Notes: generated by a model not told the origin, from the sequence alone. A DNA stretch of 64,000 bases from Flaccisagitta enflata (GCA_965153355.1 OZ231128.1:28458001-28522000), one strand, 5' to 3'. Positions 17,540 through 33,300 are shown, counted from the stretch's first letter. Numbers and translations: made by a program.

Positions 17540-18005
17540 TTGACTGTAAATTGAAGATTTGGTTATAAGGATTAGTAGGCCTTTCTTTGAGGACCTACCA
17601 TGTCAGTAATTCAACTAGATATTTGATCTCAGCATTTTTCTTTAGGACTAGTAAACCCTTGCACAACAAATATCCAGTGTTAGCCAGCATAACTTTTATC
17701 TTTAGGACTATAAAACCCTCCTTTTAGGACTAGAGGACCCACTCATTTGTTTAGGACTAGTAGACCTTAGAACTAATGGACCCTATATCCTAGTTGCTTT
17801 TAGGACTTATAGACCCCAAACTTAGGACTATCTGACCCTCCTATGTCAAGTGCTTTAGGACTAGTAAACCCTACGACTAAAAAACCTTAGGACTAATTAA
17901 TCTTAGGACTAGTAGACCCTAGGACTAATGGGTCTTAGTACCAAGTATCTTAGGACTAATAGGAGGTTCCCGCCGGTTGGATAGGTGTTTTTCTTTCATC
18001 TGGGA

Positions 18006-18225
18006 ACAAGGCCAGATACACGGCTACCCCAGTCGTGTGCGGGTTGGCAGGGGTTGTAATAGAGGTCACCAGAACATTTGGCAGGAGCAGTGAGGCCAAA
18101 ACCGCAAAAAAAAAAAAAAAAAAAAAAACAACTAAAAACGAAAAACAAAAAAAGTAAAGCCATATGGACGGACCAACGGACGGACCGACGGACCGACGGA
18201 TGGACCGACGGACCAACAAATCGGG
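18006..18225 (+). mobile_element. GTCN-core short element with poly-A interior
   Basis: Begins ACAAGGCCAGATACACGGCT, includes a run of about 25 A near 18105-18128 and a GACGGACCGACGGACC core. The 3' hairpin end is not preserved. Confidence 0.65.
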
Positions 18226-18445
18226 ACTGAAAAGTGGGTAAGTTTTGAGACATTGTGTTTCCACTCGTTCCGTTTCATTTGTCTAATCTGCCATGAGTGC
18301 CAATAGCCAAGACAAAGAAAGAAGACGCGCGACCATTTAATATTTTATATATCCGCCGTGCGCATGTGAGTTCAAAATTTTCTCCCTGATGACGTTCAAT
18401 GATCAATGAGGCCGGGAAGAAGGGCCAGTCACGCGCTTCCCCATT

Positions 18446-18607
18446 TTTAGTCGCATGCGCGACTCTAGACCCCGCTTTGTCCGTCGGTCGGTCGGTCGGT
18501 CGGTCTGTCCGTCACACTTTTATTTTTTTTTTTTTATCAATTTGTAAGTCTCGCACGCGACTTATAGGTGTTGGCCTTGTTCAACTTGACTGTTATGTAC
18601 TAACGGA
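18446..18607 (-). mobile_element. GTCN-core short element, target of the hAT-like insertion
   Basis: Begins (+) TTTTTAGTCGCATGCGCGACTCTAGACC, with a GTCGGTCGGTCGGTC core. The sequence is cut at 18607 by the hAT-like element and resumes at 19893. Confidence 0.65.
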
Positions 18608-19892
18608 CAGGGGCGTAGGGCAAGGGCATGCCGGGCATGCCATGGCATGCCCTGTTGTTGGGACACTAAAGTTGTTGGGACACCAATCAAGGGAGGAGCA
18701 AGAAGAAAAAAAAGAAGAAGAAGAAAAAGAAACTGAAAAAGAAAAAGAAAAAGAAAAAGAAAAAGAAAAAGAAAAAGAAAAAGAATAAAAAAAAAAAGAA
18801 GAAAAAGAAAAGGAAAAAAAGGAAGAAAAAAAAAAAGAGGGAAAAAATGCAGACAAAGAAAAAAAGATAGAAAGCGCAAGAAAAAAATCTTCTTTGTCAC
18901 AAATTTTCATCCATGGGTGTATAGTTGCACAAGCCTTGATTTTCCCCAATGATTTTTGTCACCACTTAAAGCTCCTTTACACCCCTTTTATAGTAATGTT
19001 TTGGTTTAACTGGTATCTTACTGCCAAAAGTCAATTTAATTATTTTTTTTCTACTTTTTGATTTTCTTCATTTCCAAACCCCTTGATTTTCCCTTAACTG
19101 GGGTGGGGGGGGATGTGTGTGGGGAAATTTGGTACTATATTATAAGATCTATGATTTTATCAAATTCAAATTTCAAATTTCAAATTTATTTTTTTCTCTT
19201 GACTTTGACATGGGAACATATTCATCAATAAAAGTGACAACATATAGGCAAATCAAGAGAGAGGACCGCAATAGGCCGATGAGCCTCAAATGGGTAAGGG
19301 GTTTTAAGTAGAGACGTAGCATAGCATTGAGGTGGCTTGTTGACAGCAGACCTCGGGGTGATTGTTTAGGGGAAGTATTGCACAAAATTAGAATACTTAA
19401 AAGACCATTCAAGCAATATGTACAGATGCATTGAGCAGGATAAAAAAAAAAACGAAAAAGGGGGATCTTTACATACATATATGTAAAAGGAAAAAAAATA
19501 TAAATAAATAAATAAATAAATAAGAACGAAATCAAAACAGACTGGATATGGGGGGGGGGGAGATGGGATAGGCAATGCACGGATACTTTCAACATATTTC
19601 AAAACGATAAGAAGTGTAAGCTTTCAGTAAAGTAACTAATGGAAATTATTATCATATTAAAAATTATTATGAAATATTTATTTATGAAATAAATTCATGC
19701 AGCAATCAAAAGTTGTTAAAAAATGTCTCCTCATAAGACAATTCATGAAACAAGCAAAAGTACTACAATAATTATTGTTTTTTTACAGTTTTTGACCAAA
19801 AACTACAAGTTTTTTTCTGTTGGGACACTAAATTTGTTGGACACTAATTTGGGGGTGGCATGCCCTAAGAATCTAACCCTCCTACGCCCCTG
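18608..19892. mobile_element. Non-autonomous hAT-like element
   Basis: Ends CAGGGGCGTAGGG and CCTACGCCCCTG are inverted repeats of the type widespread in hAT elements, with perfect 8-bp target duplications CTAACGGA at 18600-18607 and 19893-19900. TTGTTGGGACACTAA-like sequence occurs at both ends in direct orientation. The 1,285-bp interior holds a GAAAAA purine tract (about 18700-18880) and AT-rich sequence, without a transposase frame. Confidence 0.87.
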
Positions 19893-20273
19893 CTAACGGA
19901 CGTCCACGGCATTATATAGAGTCGCTATACCGCGAAGAAAATCGAAAATGAATAAATGAAACCGAAACCGAAGTGTGGTGAGTTTATTTTCATACATAGC
20001 CAAACCGTATTTGAATTTGATGCTGTTACAATGTGTTTCAGTAATGATAGCCATGGATTCATGTCTGCTGCGTCAGTTCACAGTAGAAATTTGTGGTCGT
20101 CCTTAACGACAGACGTCAATAAATCAATGAATAGCTTGCAAGGGATATCTGAGCAGTGAAGCCTCCAGTCGACATGATGGGTCCAAAGGAACCAAATTAA
20201 CTCGTTCATATTCAAGTTGTTCACATACGATTCAATTCCAATATAAAGCAATTGAACTTACACTTCTTACATG

Positions 20274-20503
20274 CAGTTAAACCCCGCAATCACGTATGTC
20301 AAGGGACCAAGAAGGTTTATTCATTAAATAGTTGAATTTCGCATAAATAAATGTTAAGGGATCAACAGGTTATATCCATTATTTACAGATTTCCACCATT
20401 TCCAATTTGAAAAAATTAAAAGAAATTATAACTGCAGACCATGATTTCATTTTCGCTGTACAGAATTCAAATTTTGATATTTCGTCATTGCGGGGTTTAA
20501 CAG
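20274..20503. mobile_element. Small pogo/Tigger-like MITE, diverged
   Basis: Ends CAGTTAAACCCCGCAAT and ATTGCGGGGTTTAACAG are inverted. It lies 56 bp downstream of the stop codon of the membrane-protein gene and contains the minus-strand AATAAA nearest to that gene (20316-20321), so it may supply the polyadenylation signal. Confidence 0.6.
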
Positions 20504-20558
20504 TACTAGATAGTACTTTCATGGATTATCATTTATCTACAAGATTCCTCTAGAACTG

Positions 20559-23366
<2,808 letters not shown>

Positions 23367-23927
23367 GTTCGCTCATGGGTCAGCCTCGCCAGGTAGAGGG
23401 GAATCGTGTAAGAACGCTTGCCAACGGTGTGCCGGAAATGGAGTGATACACTGTATGATACTATCAATTAAACTGATCTGTAGTTTTGTTTGTAAGCTTA
23501 TGAAGTTTTGAACTATTGACATGTTTTAAAGATTTATTCTGTTTTACTCTTTAAAGAGTTTTTGAAATAATTAACTTAAGTTGCGCTTCTTAAAAAAACA
23601 CTTCTCTGTCACACCGTTGACGTTCCAAGTCCATTACCATGATGGTTGCCGATTTTTGTGAAATACATCTCAGCAGGAAACATTTCAGCGTTTTTTTGAA
23701 TTATCGTCTTTGCATGTTTTAGAACACGAGAAAAAGTTCATTACGAAAACCCTGGTGAAAGTTCGATAAGATGTTACTATAGGAATCAATTGTTGGACGA
23801 TAATCATTAAAAGGTATCAGAAATGTCTTAGTATAGTACTATAGTACTATAGTACTAAGTACTATAGTACTATAGTACTATAGTACAAGAGGAATGTGAC
23901 ACACTCAAGTCGAAGTTGTGACTTCTA

Positions 23928-24032
<105 letters not shown>

Positions 24033-24684
24033 GTTTTACATTGGAAGATTTCAGTTTAAGTATTAAGGGTTTGGATCTTTTTTTCATGTAATTATGCATG
24101 TTTTGGTTTCATTTGAAAGTTAATATCGAGGTTTAAAGATTCCCATGTTTACCACGGCCGGATACACGGCTACGTAAACAAGAAAGTTTAGGTGTAAGTC
24201 GGTAGAGCCAGTGACAGAATAGGCTGAAAGAGCCAACGGTTGGAAGCAGTGGTGAGAAACGGACAGACAGACAGACCAACAAGATAATAGATATATGTCA
24301 TGCAATTTCTCGATAATTTTCTCTATGCGAAATCCTCTCTCATTGTGCACACATCGTTTTCGTTTCCGTTGTTTTCTCTCTTTCGTTATTACCTTTCCCG
24401 CGGGATCCCGTTATACTTCCCTGTTTATTTGCTTGCAGAATCGATTTGATATAGAAACGTCAGTTTTCCTGAAGCCTTGCAAAATACATTAGTAACCAGG
24501 AAAATAACGGCATTTTGTGACTAATTCAAGCTACATTGTAATTTGAATCTCCTGAAAACAAGGCCGGGCTACTCACTGTGGCCACTTCTAGGTAACTGCC
24601 AACACCGCCTCTCTTCCTTCAAACACCGAGAATCAAACCCGTTCTCTATTGAAGTCTGCGACTCTTATCATCAGTGCCGGGGAA

Positions 24685-25303
24685 ATAACACAAGTGCAAA
24701 AATTAGGCGGAAAATGTAAAGATTTGGTTTCCATAGTAAATATAGCTTCAGTAACATGAAATTTTTACAGAAGATAGCCATTTAGTAGTATTTTTGGGTA
24801 GTAAGAAGTTTTGATTTCGATTCGATTTAGATGATGCCTAATTCAGCTATGATATCATAATTGCAATGTCAAAATATTGCCGATTTTCCTAATGTTCATG
24901 TTTTCAAAAATTGCCCTTCATATTCATATTTAAAGCATCCTGAGAGGAAAGAAAATCGCAAATTTGACAGACATTTGTAGGGTAGAGTATCAAAAAGCAA
25001 ATTGACTCAGAAAGTGCGCAGTTTCTGCCTCGTAGGATGGTCAAACCTGGTATACATGCAGTTGAATAAAATGAAGAAAATATTCAATTTTGTCATTCTT
25101 GCCCTTCAGGATGTATTGACAAATCACCATAAAACGAGGTCCGCTGGTCATCAAAGCCTTAACCACGGGTTGTAATGTTCCAAATTCATGAAATCAGGCT
25201 CACTAAGTTATTTTGGGGATGTTTTCTGGGTTTTGACAGCAGTTGCTACACTAAATCGGTGCTCAAGTAGTTCTTTTCCGCCTAATTTTTGCACATGTGT
25301 TAT
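24685..25303. mobile_element. Foldback MITE-like element
   Basis: ATAACACAAGTGCAAAAATT at the left pairs with AATTTTTGCACATGTGTTAT at the right, continuing to AGGCGGAAAA/TTTTCCGCCT. Target duplication not clear. Confidence 0.7.
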
Positions 25304-25867
25304 CTACATAAATAAGCATTTGGTATTATCGGTCTTTTTGGGCACTGCCGGTACACTCGGCAATCTCCTCTCGTGTTTACATTAGCTTTCACCGGCGCAA
25401 CTACCTGAACCGCGTCAAAGTTTCGATTTGCCGATTTCCAGTTCCGGTTTCGTGACTCAAAAAGCTCTCGAAATTTCGTCATTCCAACTCCTAGATCGAA
25501 CCAAGGTTTCAAACAAAGAACTAACCTAGAAGAAGAAGATTTGCAGATTGAATTACACAATTATTCGAGTGAATTTTTCGACGCGGAACAACAGTAGTTG
25601 AAGAGAGACAGAGTGGGAAAGTGAGAGTGTGAGAGAGTGAGAGAGCTTGCCTTTGAATAATCCAGAGGAGCTCATTTACAAAAGAACCCCTGTCGTCTAG
25701 GAATCGAGTGATAAGGAACATTGAAGTCAGTCAAAAAGAAATGTTTTTTTTCCATAACTTTTTCTTTTAAATCCGATCAGAAATACGAGAAGTCAAACAC
25801 ATAATCAGTATAAGCTCAACATTGAGTGAAAATTAAAACGAAGACAACAAAACACGAACATCAACTG

Positions 25868-25974
25868 CAGCAAAAAAAAAACAAAAACAAAAACAAAAAC
25901 AAAAACAAAAACAAAAACAAAAACAAAAACAAAAACAAAAACAAAAACAAAAACAAAAACAAAAACAAAAACAA
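25868..25974. repeat. (AAAACA)n microsatellite
   Basis: Hexamer tract of about 105 bp ending roughly 50 bp upstream of the ion-channel start codon. Confidence 0.95.
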
Positions 25975-26025
25975 AGAGACTAGTAGGGACAGTGGTAATT
26001 TCAAAATTCCCTCACCAAGGTAAAA

Positions 26026-27326
26026 ATGTTAGTAAACGATTTCCCCCTCACGTGGACAATTATAACATTTCTCGGCTTCGGGATCGTTTTTTGCGCCCGT
26101 CCGGATCTGTCTAAGTGCGCAGGTGAAGACGAATGCTGTCTTTTGCTACACTGATTGAGTCTTCCTGTATTTAGCCTTCACACAACGTCACGGCGTATAC
26201 TGTACTTGTAATTGTAACATTAGATTTTGGGAAACCATTTTTTTGCCCTAAGAAAAAGGTCTACTTGAACCATTGGACAGTCATAACACGAATAGAGCAT
26301 ATCGTTTGATATCAATGATATCATTGAGCTTAGAAACAAAGATTTCATGTGCAAATTGAGTTACAAGAACACTAGTGCAGTATGGCCGTACGATATTTGT
26401 CGAAATATACGGTGTACTTGTACTTGAAACAAAATTTGCAAATGTATTTCCTCAATACTGAGCTCAATTGAATCCTTGAATATCCCTTCCCACCCGAAAA
26501 CGAGCCTGGCAATTGGAATAGACCACTGATCTGAAATGATTTCCAAAATTATTTCCTTAGGTGGTAAAATGGAGGGTGGTAACCTGTCTACCCTTTGCCT
26601 CATGAAAATGGTGGAAGACAAATCGGACAACGGGAAACAGATTTTCAATCAAGAAAAAGAACAGTACAACGTAACGATCACTTATACTCTATTGTCGATT
26701 GACGACCTTACCAACTCTGGGGTGAGTTTAACGTCATCACTTTAATTGCTGAGAAAACAAGGCCAAGTAGGCCAACGACGCGTCCTCTTTGAATGAATAA
26801 TTCTTATGAATAAATGTTTTTATGAATGAATGTTATTTATCAATGAATAAATGATTCAATGCATGAATTTGTTGATGTGTGCTACTTTTACTGGGCTGGT
26901 ACCACTTTTCAGTGCACATTATTTCAACAATTGTACATATTTTGCATCTGGATAGTACAATTATTTTGAAGAACAAAAATCAATTTTTGAACGGAACTAG
27001 GTAGGCAATAGATATTTTAACAATAAGTTGGTTAAAATTGTCATGTCCACTCTTTTCAGACATTGCATGCGCGATTGCGGGTCAAGCTGGAATGGCATGA
27101 TACGGATTTGAAATGGCCACCTAAAAAATTGGCGAATAATGAGGACCTTATCGTTATGCCATCATCGTTGGCAAGGTGAACAAAGTACAGGAAACCGGGA
27201 AATACAAAAATTGTTCTTTTTATTCATTCATTCATTCATTCATTCATTCATTCATTCATTCATTCATTCATTCATTCATTTATTCATTCATTCATTCATT
27301 CATTCATGCTCATTCGAACTTTTAGC

Positions 27327-27367
<41 letters not shown>

Positions 27368-30300
27368 AATGAAGAAAAAATCAGTGAGTAAACCTATGCT
27401 CATTGCTTTTTGCTCGGTGCATCAATAAGAAATTGGGCTATATACAGTTAAGCTTCACTAGAGCGCATTCCAAGGGACTGGGTTAAATTATGCCCTATAG
27501 TGAAGCTGCCTTATTGCCAAAATGAAAATAACTACAAAATCTTTCTTGAGACTGTAAGTTATATACCTTATAGGCGGGCATGCCTTATTAGCGGGTGCGC
27601 TCTAGTGAAGCTCCCCTGTACTTCCTTTTAGCCTTTAGTTGGGCTCGTCGACAGGCGTGCACTTCATTCTTTACTTCCAAGTAGCTTACATTTAACCCTG
27701 TAACATACTTGGATTTTCTGACTAGTCAAACTGTCTAAATCCTGTCTAACTTCATGTTCACCAATCCTGAGTTTGATAGACATCACCAATAATATTATAT
27801 GCATATTGCAGTACCAAGATTTCTGTTGTTTCAAATGACAAACATTTAATCTTTACTCAATTGGAACTTATGCCAATTATTAATGCGCAGCTTTAACAAA
27901 ATGAACAGATTATATCAATACTTTTCATGTGCGAAAAGATCATACTGGTTTTATTTGTTGTGAAGTCTTAAAAAAACAGATGCATGCATTCATTTAAAAA
28001 TTCCTTGAAGTGTTGAAATACGATGAGGATAATAAAGGGTCGGTGTGGTGTTTAACTATCTGGAACTGGCAGACTTCTTCCGTCTTACACAGCATCAAAG
28101 GAGGTAGCCAACGGTACCGCTTCGTAACAAAATTTGCTAGTCAAAATCATTCAAACTCATCAACCCGATTTGTAGCATACATGTATGTCGTTCCTTGCGC
28201 CACACCCATGGGTAGAGAAAGAAGTACGAGTTACTTCCTTATGCATCTTAACTTGGATTTTTTTCCCACATATGCAAGTTGAAGTCGCGAAAAACACTAG
28301 CGGGGCCAGCACTCTTCAGCTTATGTCGTTCTCATGTTAAGTTCAATTTGATTATAAAAAAAAAGTGAAAAAAAAGGTCGATGAATTGTACGCTTATTTT
28401 CTAAAACTCGCCCCCACTCGTTTTTTTCAGACTAAAAGTTACTCTGCACATGTATCATTGCGCGCCATCTTTTTCACAAAAACATAGAAAATCATAGCAA
28501 AACAAATTTTTGGAGATTGTCTGATTGAAGAGCGCTGCTTCATTCGACTCTGACCGCATGCACTTGTAAGAGAAATGCAATCTGCTTTGGAAAAAAGATC
28601 ATCTTTGGTTTGTTTTTATACATGTGTGTAACTTGTTACAGCAGAGTAAGTCACGTAGAGTGACGCAGAAAACGCCACTTAAAAAACCGCGGTACATTAA
28701 GTACTCATCCTCATAGAGAAGTAGATCGAGAAAGAAAAGTGAAATATTCTCTTAATCCAAAGGTTTAAATGAATAGATATACTTTTTGACTTTTATACAC
28801 ATGAAATGCTCTTGCCTTAATAAGATTTTGATGAGCGCCTCTAAAGTTGACCTTTTAGTCCCTGGACTCTAACTCTGAACGTAAAGTTGTGTTTGTCAGT
28901 CATCAATCGTTTTTATATTTGTACTTATTATCCATTACAAACAAACAAAAGACAATTCTAGTTAGCAAAAGTCGCGAGAGGAAACGAATCTCCGTCGAAC
29001 AAACCCAAGGAAGCCTGGATCGGTGGAGATTTACGCCTGTCGTGAGTCTAGACACTTTCGGGGGCGAGTTTTTTTCAGAACGCATTTCACTTTTAACTCT
29101 ATGAAGTAAAACAACAAAATCCTTACCTACCATGGGCAGATACTCCGCGTTGCCTTGGTTTGTGAAAATACCATATCTGATAATCTTTGTGTCAAATTTC
29201 AGCCCTTCCAGTCCCTTTTCACTCTTAATTCTTATCATTTTCCCAGTTCGCCTTATTATGTCAGGGACTCAGGGGTGTTATAGTTGTGAGTCCGCAATTC
29301 ATCTATTAAAGCGCCCCAAACTTTGACTATGGCTCTCACCAATCTTACCACAGTTGAGGCTTGGTGAAAAAATATTCCATGCAAAATTTTAGGCCTCTGA
29401 GATAGCAGGAACCTTTGTTAGGGTGAGGTTGAAGTTTGTATTGAATTAGCATTGGAATCAATATTTTATTGTGGAAATTTTGTCTCTGCCATAGATTTCT
29501 ATGGAGATTTCATTGTCACCCTAACGAAGGTTCCTGCTATCTCAAAGGCCCAAAATTTTGCATGGAATATTTTTTTACTAAGCCTCAACTCTGGTAAGAT
29601 TGGTGAGAGCCATAGTCGAAGTTTGGGGCGCTCTAAGTGACGTAGTCCGCAACTAAAAAAATGTTGTTTTTTTTAGACCTAACAGTGTGTCACAAATGTG
29701 ACGCTTTATTACCGCCTACCAGACCCTATCAGATGCTCACTGAAAATTCAATGTCCAAGCAGGATGCCACCTTAAACGCAAAATAAATAAACACTCATCT
29801 CAAAAGCTCGAGATCCTTATTTAAATCTTGGTACAACTACGCGTCTTTTCGTGGGTCTACTATTTACTTTTTGAAATTGATTGTCATTCTTAACCAACCG
29901 TGGTTGATTTCGTTTTACTCGACCTATTGACAATCGTGGGCCCATTGTGTAAAATATCTCGTGTTTACCCCGGGGAATTTAGCAAAGGACACCCAGCTGC
30001 AAATAAAGAAATAAAGAACAAATGAAAATTTGACTGGATATTGACTTTTTCAACAGTCATGTTTGAGCAAGGAGCGAGCCGCTGTTTAAATTTCCCGACA
30101 ATCTTCTTAGGTTCTTTACATATCTTTAGTCGCGTACTACGCGACTCTACATCCCGCTATGTCGGTTGGTCGGTTGGTCGATCGGTCGGTCGGTCGGTCC
30201 CTTTTTGGGCAGCGGCCCCGAAGGGGTCGATGACCTGTGCTTTCACACGGGAATTTTCTCCTTCTTGGGCAGCAGCCCCGAAGGGGACGAAGTCCTGTAG

Positions 30301-33300
30301 AACACGGGGACTTTCGTTTGTTCGTCCATTCGTGCGTCCCCCCCCCTCCCTCAGACCTCTCAGGCCTCAAATCTGGCCTCTCAGGCCTCAAACTAGACCC
30401 CTCAGGCCTCAAACTAGACCTCTCAGGCCTACAATATGGCCTCTTAGGCCTCAGATTTGGCCTTTTAGGCCTCAAATTTAGTCTCATAGGCCTCAATTTT
30501 GGCCTCTCAGGCCTTTTATCTGGCCTCTCAGGCCTCAAATCTGGCCTCTCAGGCCTCAAATCTGGCCTCTTAGGCCTCAAATCCAACCTCTTGCTTCAAA
30601 TTAGGCCTCTCAAGCCTCAAATCAGCTATCTGATCCTCAAGTCAGTTCTCTATGGCCTTCCAAGCCTTGATCCAGCTCTTTCAAGCCTCAAGTCAGCCCA
30701 TTCAAGCCCCCAACTGGCTTTCTGGCCTTACATCAGCCCTCTTAGATCTGAATTCAGCCCAAACGGATGGACGGATGGACGAACGAACGGACGAACGAAA
30801 GTCCCCCTGTGTTCTACAGGACTTCGTCCCCTTCGGGGCCGCTGCCCTGCCTCCCCTCACTCAAATTCACAATCATGCACAGCAGGGCAACGGGTATCGC
30901 TGACCACATATTGCCCTTGGGCGACCTGTTCTCCTTTTGGGCAGCGGCCCCAAAGGGGCCGATGACCTATGCTTTCACACATAGGGGAAATTTTTCCTTC
31001 TTCTCCTTCTTCTTCTTCTTCTCCTCCGTCCACCCCCTTCAAAGCTCATATCCTGACCTTGGGGCCATAATTCTAGTCTAGAGGCCCAAATCTTAGTCTA
31101 GAGGCCCAAATTCTAGCCTCAAGACCCAAATCCTTGCCTCAACACTCAAATCCCAACCTTGAGGCTCAAATCCTAGTCTAGAGGCCCATATCCCAGTCTC
31201 GAGACTCATATCCCAGCCTCAAGGCTCAAATCCCAACCTAAACCCTCAAATCCCAGCCTCAAGCCTCAAATCCTAGCCTTGAGGCTCAAATCACAGCCAC
31301 GAGGATCAAATAAGTGCCACATGGCTCATATCATAGGCTAGATACTCAAATCCCAGCCTTGAGGCTGGTATCCCAGCCTAAAGCCTCATATCCCAGCCTC
31401 AAGCCTCAAATACCAGACTTGAGGCTCAATCACAGCCTTGAGGCTCAAATCACAGCCCAGAAGCTCAAATCACAGTTTCGAGGCTCAAATTACAGCCTCA
31501 TGGCTCGAAGCACAGACTCCAGCCTCATATCACAGTCTCATGGTTCAAATCACAGCCTCATGGCTCAAATTTAATCCTTCAGCTTCAAAACTTACTAAGC
31601 ATAGGTCATCGGCCCCTTCGGGGCCGCTGCCCCTCTCACCATCTCACATCACATATATTCACATAGGGGCAACGGGTACCGCTGACCATCTAACGCTTTT
31701 GCGACTATTCCTTCTCCTCCTTCTCCGTCCGTCCCCCCCCTCAAATCCCAGTCTTGAGGGCCAAGTTCCAGTCTCGAGGCCCAAATTCCAGTCTTGAGGC
31801 CCAAATTCCAGCCTCGAGGCCCAAATCCTAGCCTCAAGGCCTAAATCCTAGCCTGGAGGCCCAGATTTCAGGATTTGGGCCTTGAGGCTGGGATTTGGGC
31901 CTCAAGACTGGGAATTGGGCCTCAAGACTGGAATTTGGGTCTCGAGACTGGGATTTGAGGGGGGGCAATATGTGGTCAGCGATACCCGTTGCCCTGCTTT
32001 TAGTGATTGTAAGTTGGAGTGAGGGGAAGCAGGGCAGCGGCCCCGAAGGGGACGAAGTCCTGCAGAACACAGGGGGACTTTCATTCGTCCTACCTGAAGA
32101 AGTGGATGAGATGCTATAGAGGCTGACTGAAGGCATTCAAGAGCCTAAACTGAGGTCTAAGAAGGCTGATATAAGGCCTGAGAATGCCGATTGGCCTGAG
32201 AATGCCGATTGGAGGCTTGAGAGGGCTGGGAGCAATAAATTGAGGTTTAGATGGCTGATTTGAGGCCTGAGAGGCCTAATTTGAAGCATGAGGGGCCAGG
32301 TTTGAGGCCTGAGAATTTGGATTTGAGGCCTGAGAAGCCAGATTTGAGGCCTGAGAGGCCAGATTTGAGGCCTGAGAGGCCAGATTTGAGGCCTGAGAGG
32401 CCAGATTTGAGGCCTGAGAGGCCAGATTTGAGGCCTGAGAGACCAGATTTGAGGCCTGAGAGACTAGATTTGAGGCCTGAGAGGCCAGATTTTAGGCCTG
32501 GGAGGCTGGATTTGAGACCTGAGAGGCTGGATTTGAGGGCTGAGAGGCCAGATTTGAGGCCTGAGGGGTCTGATGAATAGGGTGAACAAAAGTATGGTCA
32601 AATTCGAATTTCATCTTCCTTGCGGGAGAAACGTGACCATTTTCATCACAGATGATAACCCTAAAATCTGTTGATGATCAGATAAAGCCTACTCATGACC
32701 GCCGCTCCTATTATATCCCATAGAAAAAGCATAGAAAGAATTCTTGTCTTATTCCAGCCCTATGTTTTATAATGGGAAAAGGGTTAGGTGGCGGTCATGA
32801 CTAAACTTTATCTGATCATCACCAGATTTTAGAGTCATCATCTGTGGTGGAAATGGACACATTTCTCCCACGAGGAACACTAAATTCGGATTTGACCATA
32901 CTTTCAGTCACCCTACTGATGAAGGGGGGGACTAACAAACGGACGAATGGACGGACGGATGAACAAAAGTCCCCCTGTGTTCTACAGGACTTCGTCCCCT
33001 TCGGGGCCGCTGCCCAAAAAGGAGGAGGAGGAGAAGGAGGAGAAGGAGAAAATTCCCCTGTGTGAAAGCATAGGTCATCGACCCCTTTGGGGCCGCTGCC
33101 CTGCACCCCCCTTGTAAAGAACCGTAGAAAATACTGTCTCGTACCGTCATTAGGATCTTGCCGTCCACGCAACTTCCGATTGAAGACGCCACTTCCGGTC
33201 TGAATACGCCATCGCTACGCCAATCACGCCGATAACGTCACTTCCGGTGGCGCTGATCCCATCGTCAGTCTGTGGATGCTATCTCTAATCACTAGGTAAG

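Larger units (their letters stand above)
14746..17971 (+). mobile_element. Non-autonomous DNA transposon with palindrome array (PAL element, copy 1)
   Basis: Ends GGGTACGGTCTAGTAGGCC and (reverse complement of the other end) GGGAACCTCCTATTAGTCC form imperfect terminal inverted repeats that share CCTAAGATACTT. It is flanked by 8-bp target duplications GCCGGTAG and GCCGGTTG (one mismatch). About 2 kb remains when three later insertions are removed (14892-15395, 15943-16195, 17038-17539). The body consists largely of AGGACTAG/CTAGTCCT motifs and complete palindromes of about 43 bp. There is no transposase ORF. An 8-bp duplication is typical of hAT and some other superfamilies; the assignment is open. 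Confidence 0.85.
27621..30127. other. Ion-channel intron 3, left part
   Basis: No supported exon on the plus strand. The frame at 28010-28282 does not fit the receptor alignment: exon 3 joins directly to exon 4 at 35860 in phase and within a conserved motif (LAR|WPKF). Confidence 0.5.
30128..33112. repeat. Composite inverted structure of minisatellite-bearing elements
   Basis: A GTCN-core element (minus orientation, 30128-30196) runs directly into TTGGGCAGCGGCCCCGAAGG. Inside are 21-bp arrays at about 30340-30600 (GGCCTCTCAGGCCTCAAATC-type) and, in exact reverse-complement orientation, at 32240-32578. Arrays of AGCCTCAAGGCTCAAATCCC-type units lie at about 31060-31590 and 31740-31960. The outer blocks at 30190-30320 and 32950-33112 are also inverted relative to each other. 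Long Leu/Arg/Pro/Glu frames (LRPERPD repeats) are by-products of the 21-bp unit being a multiple of three. The composite lies in intron 3 of the ion-channel gene. Confidence 0.85.

Noticed and set aside
28010-28282. Additional ion-channel exon in intron 3
   Set aside because: Exon 3 (phase 2) joins exon 4 directly within a conserved motif; this frame has no match to the receptor fold.
32251-32580. A 109-residue protein of LRPERPD repeats
   Set aside because: The frame follows from a 21-bp minisatellite; the inverted array at 30340-30600 gives the same on the other strand.
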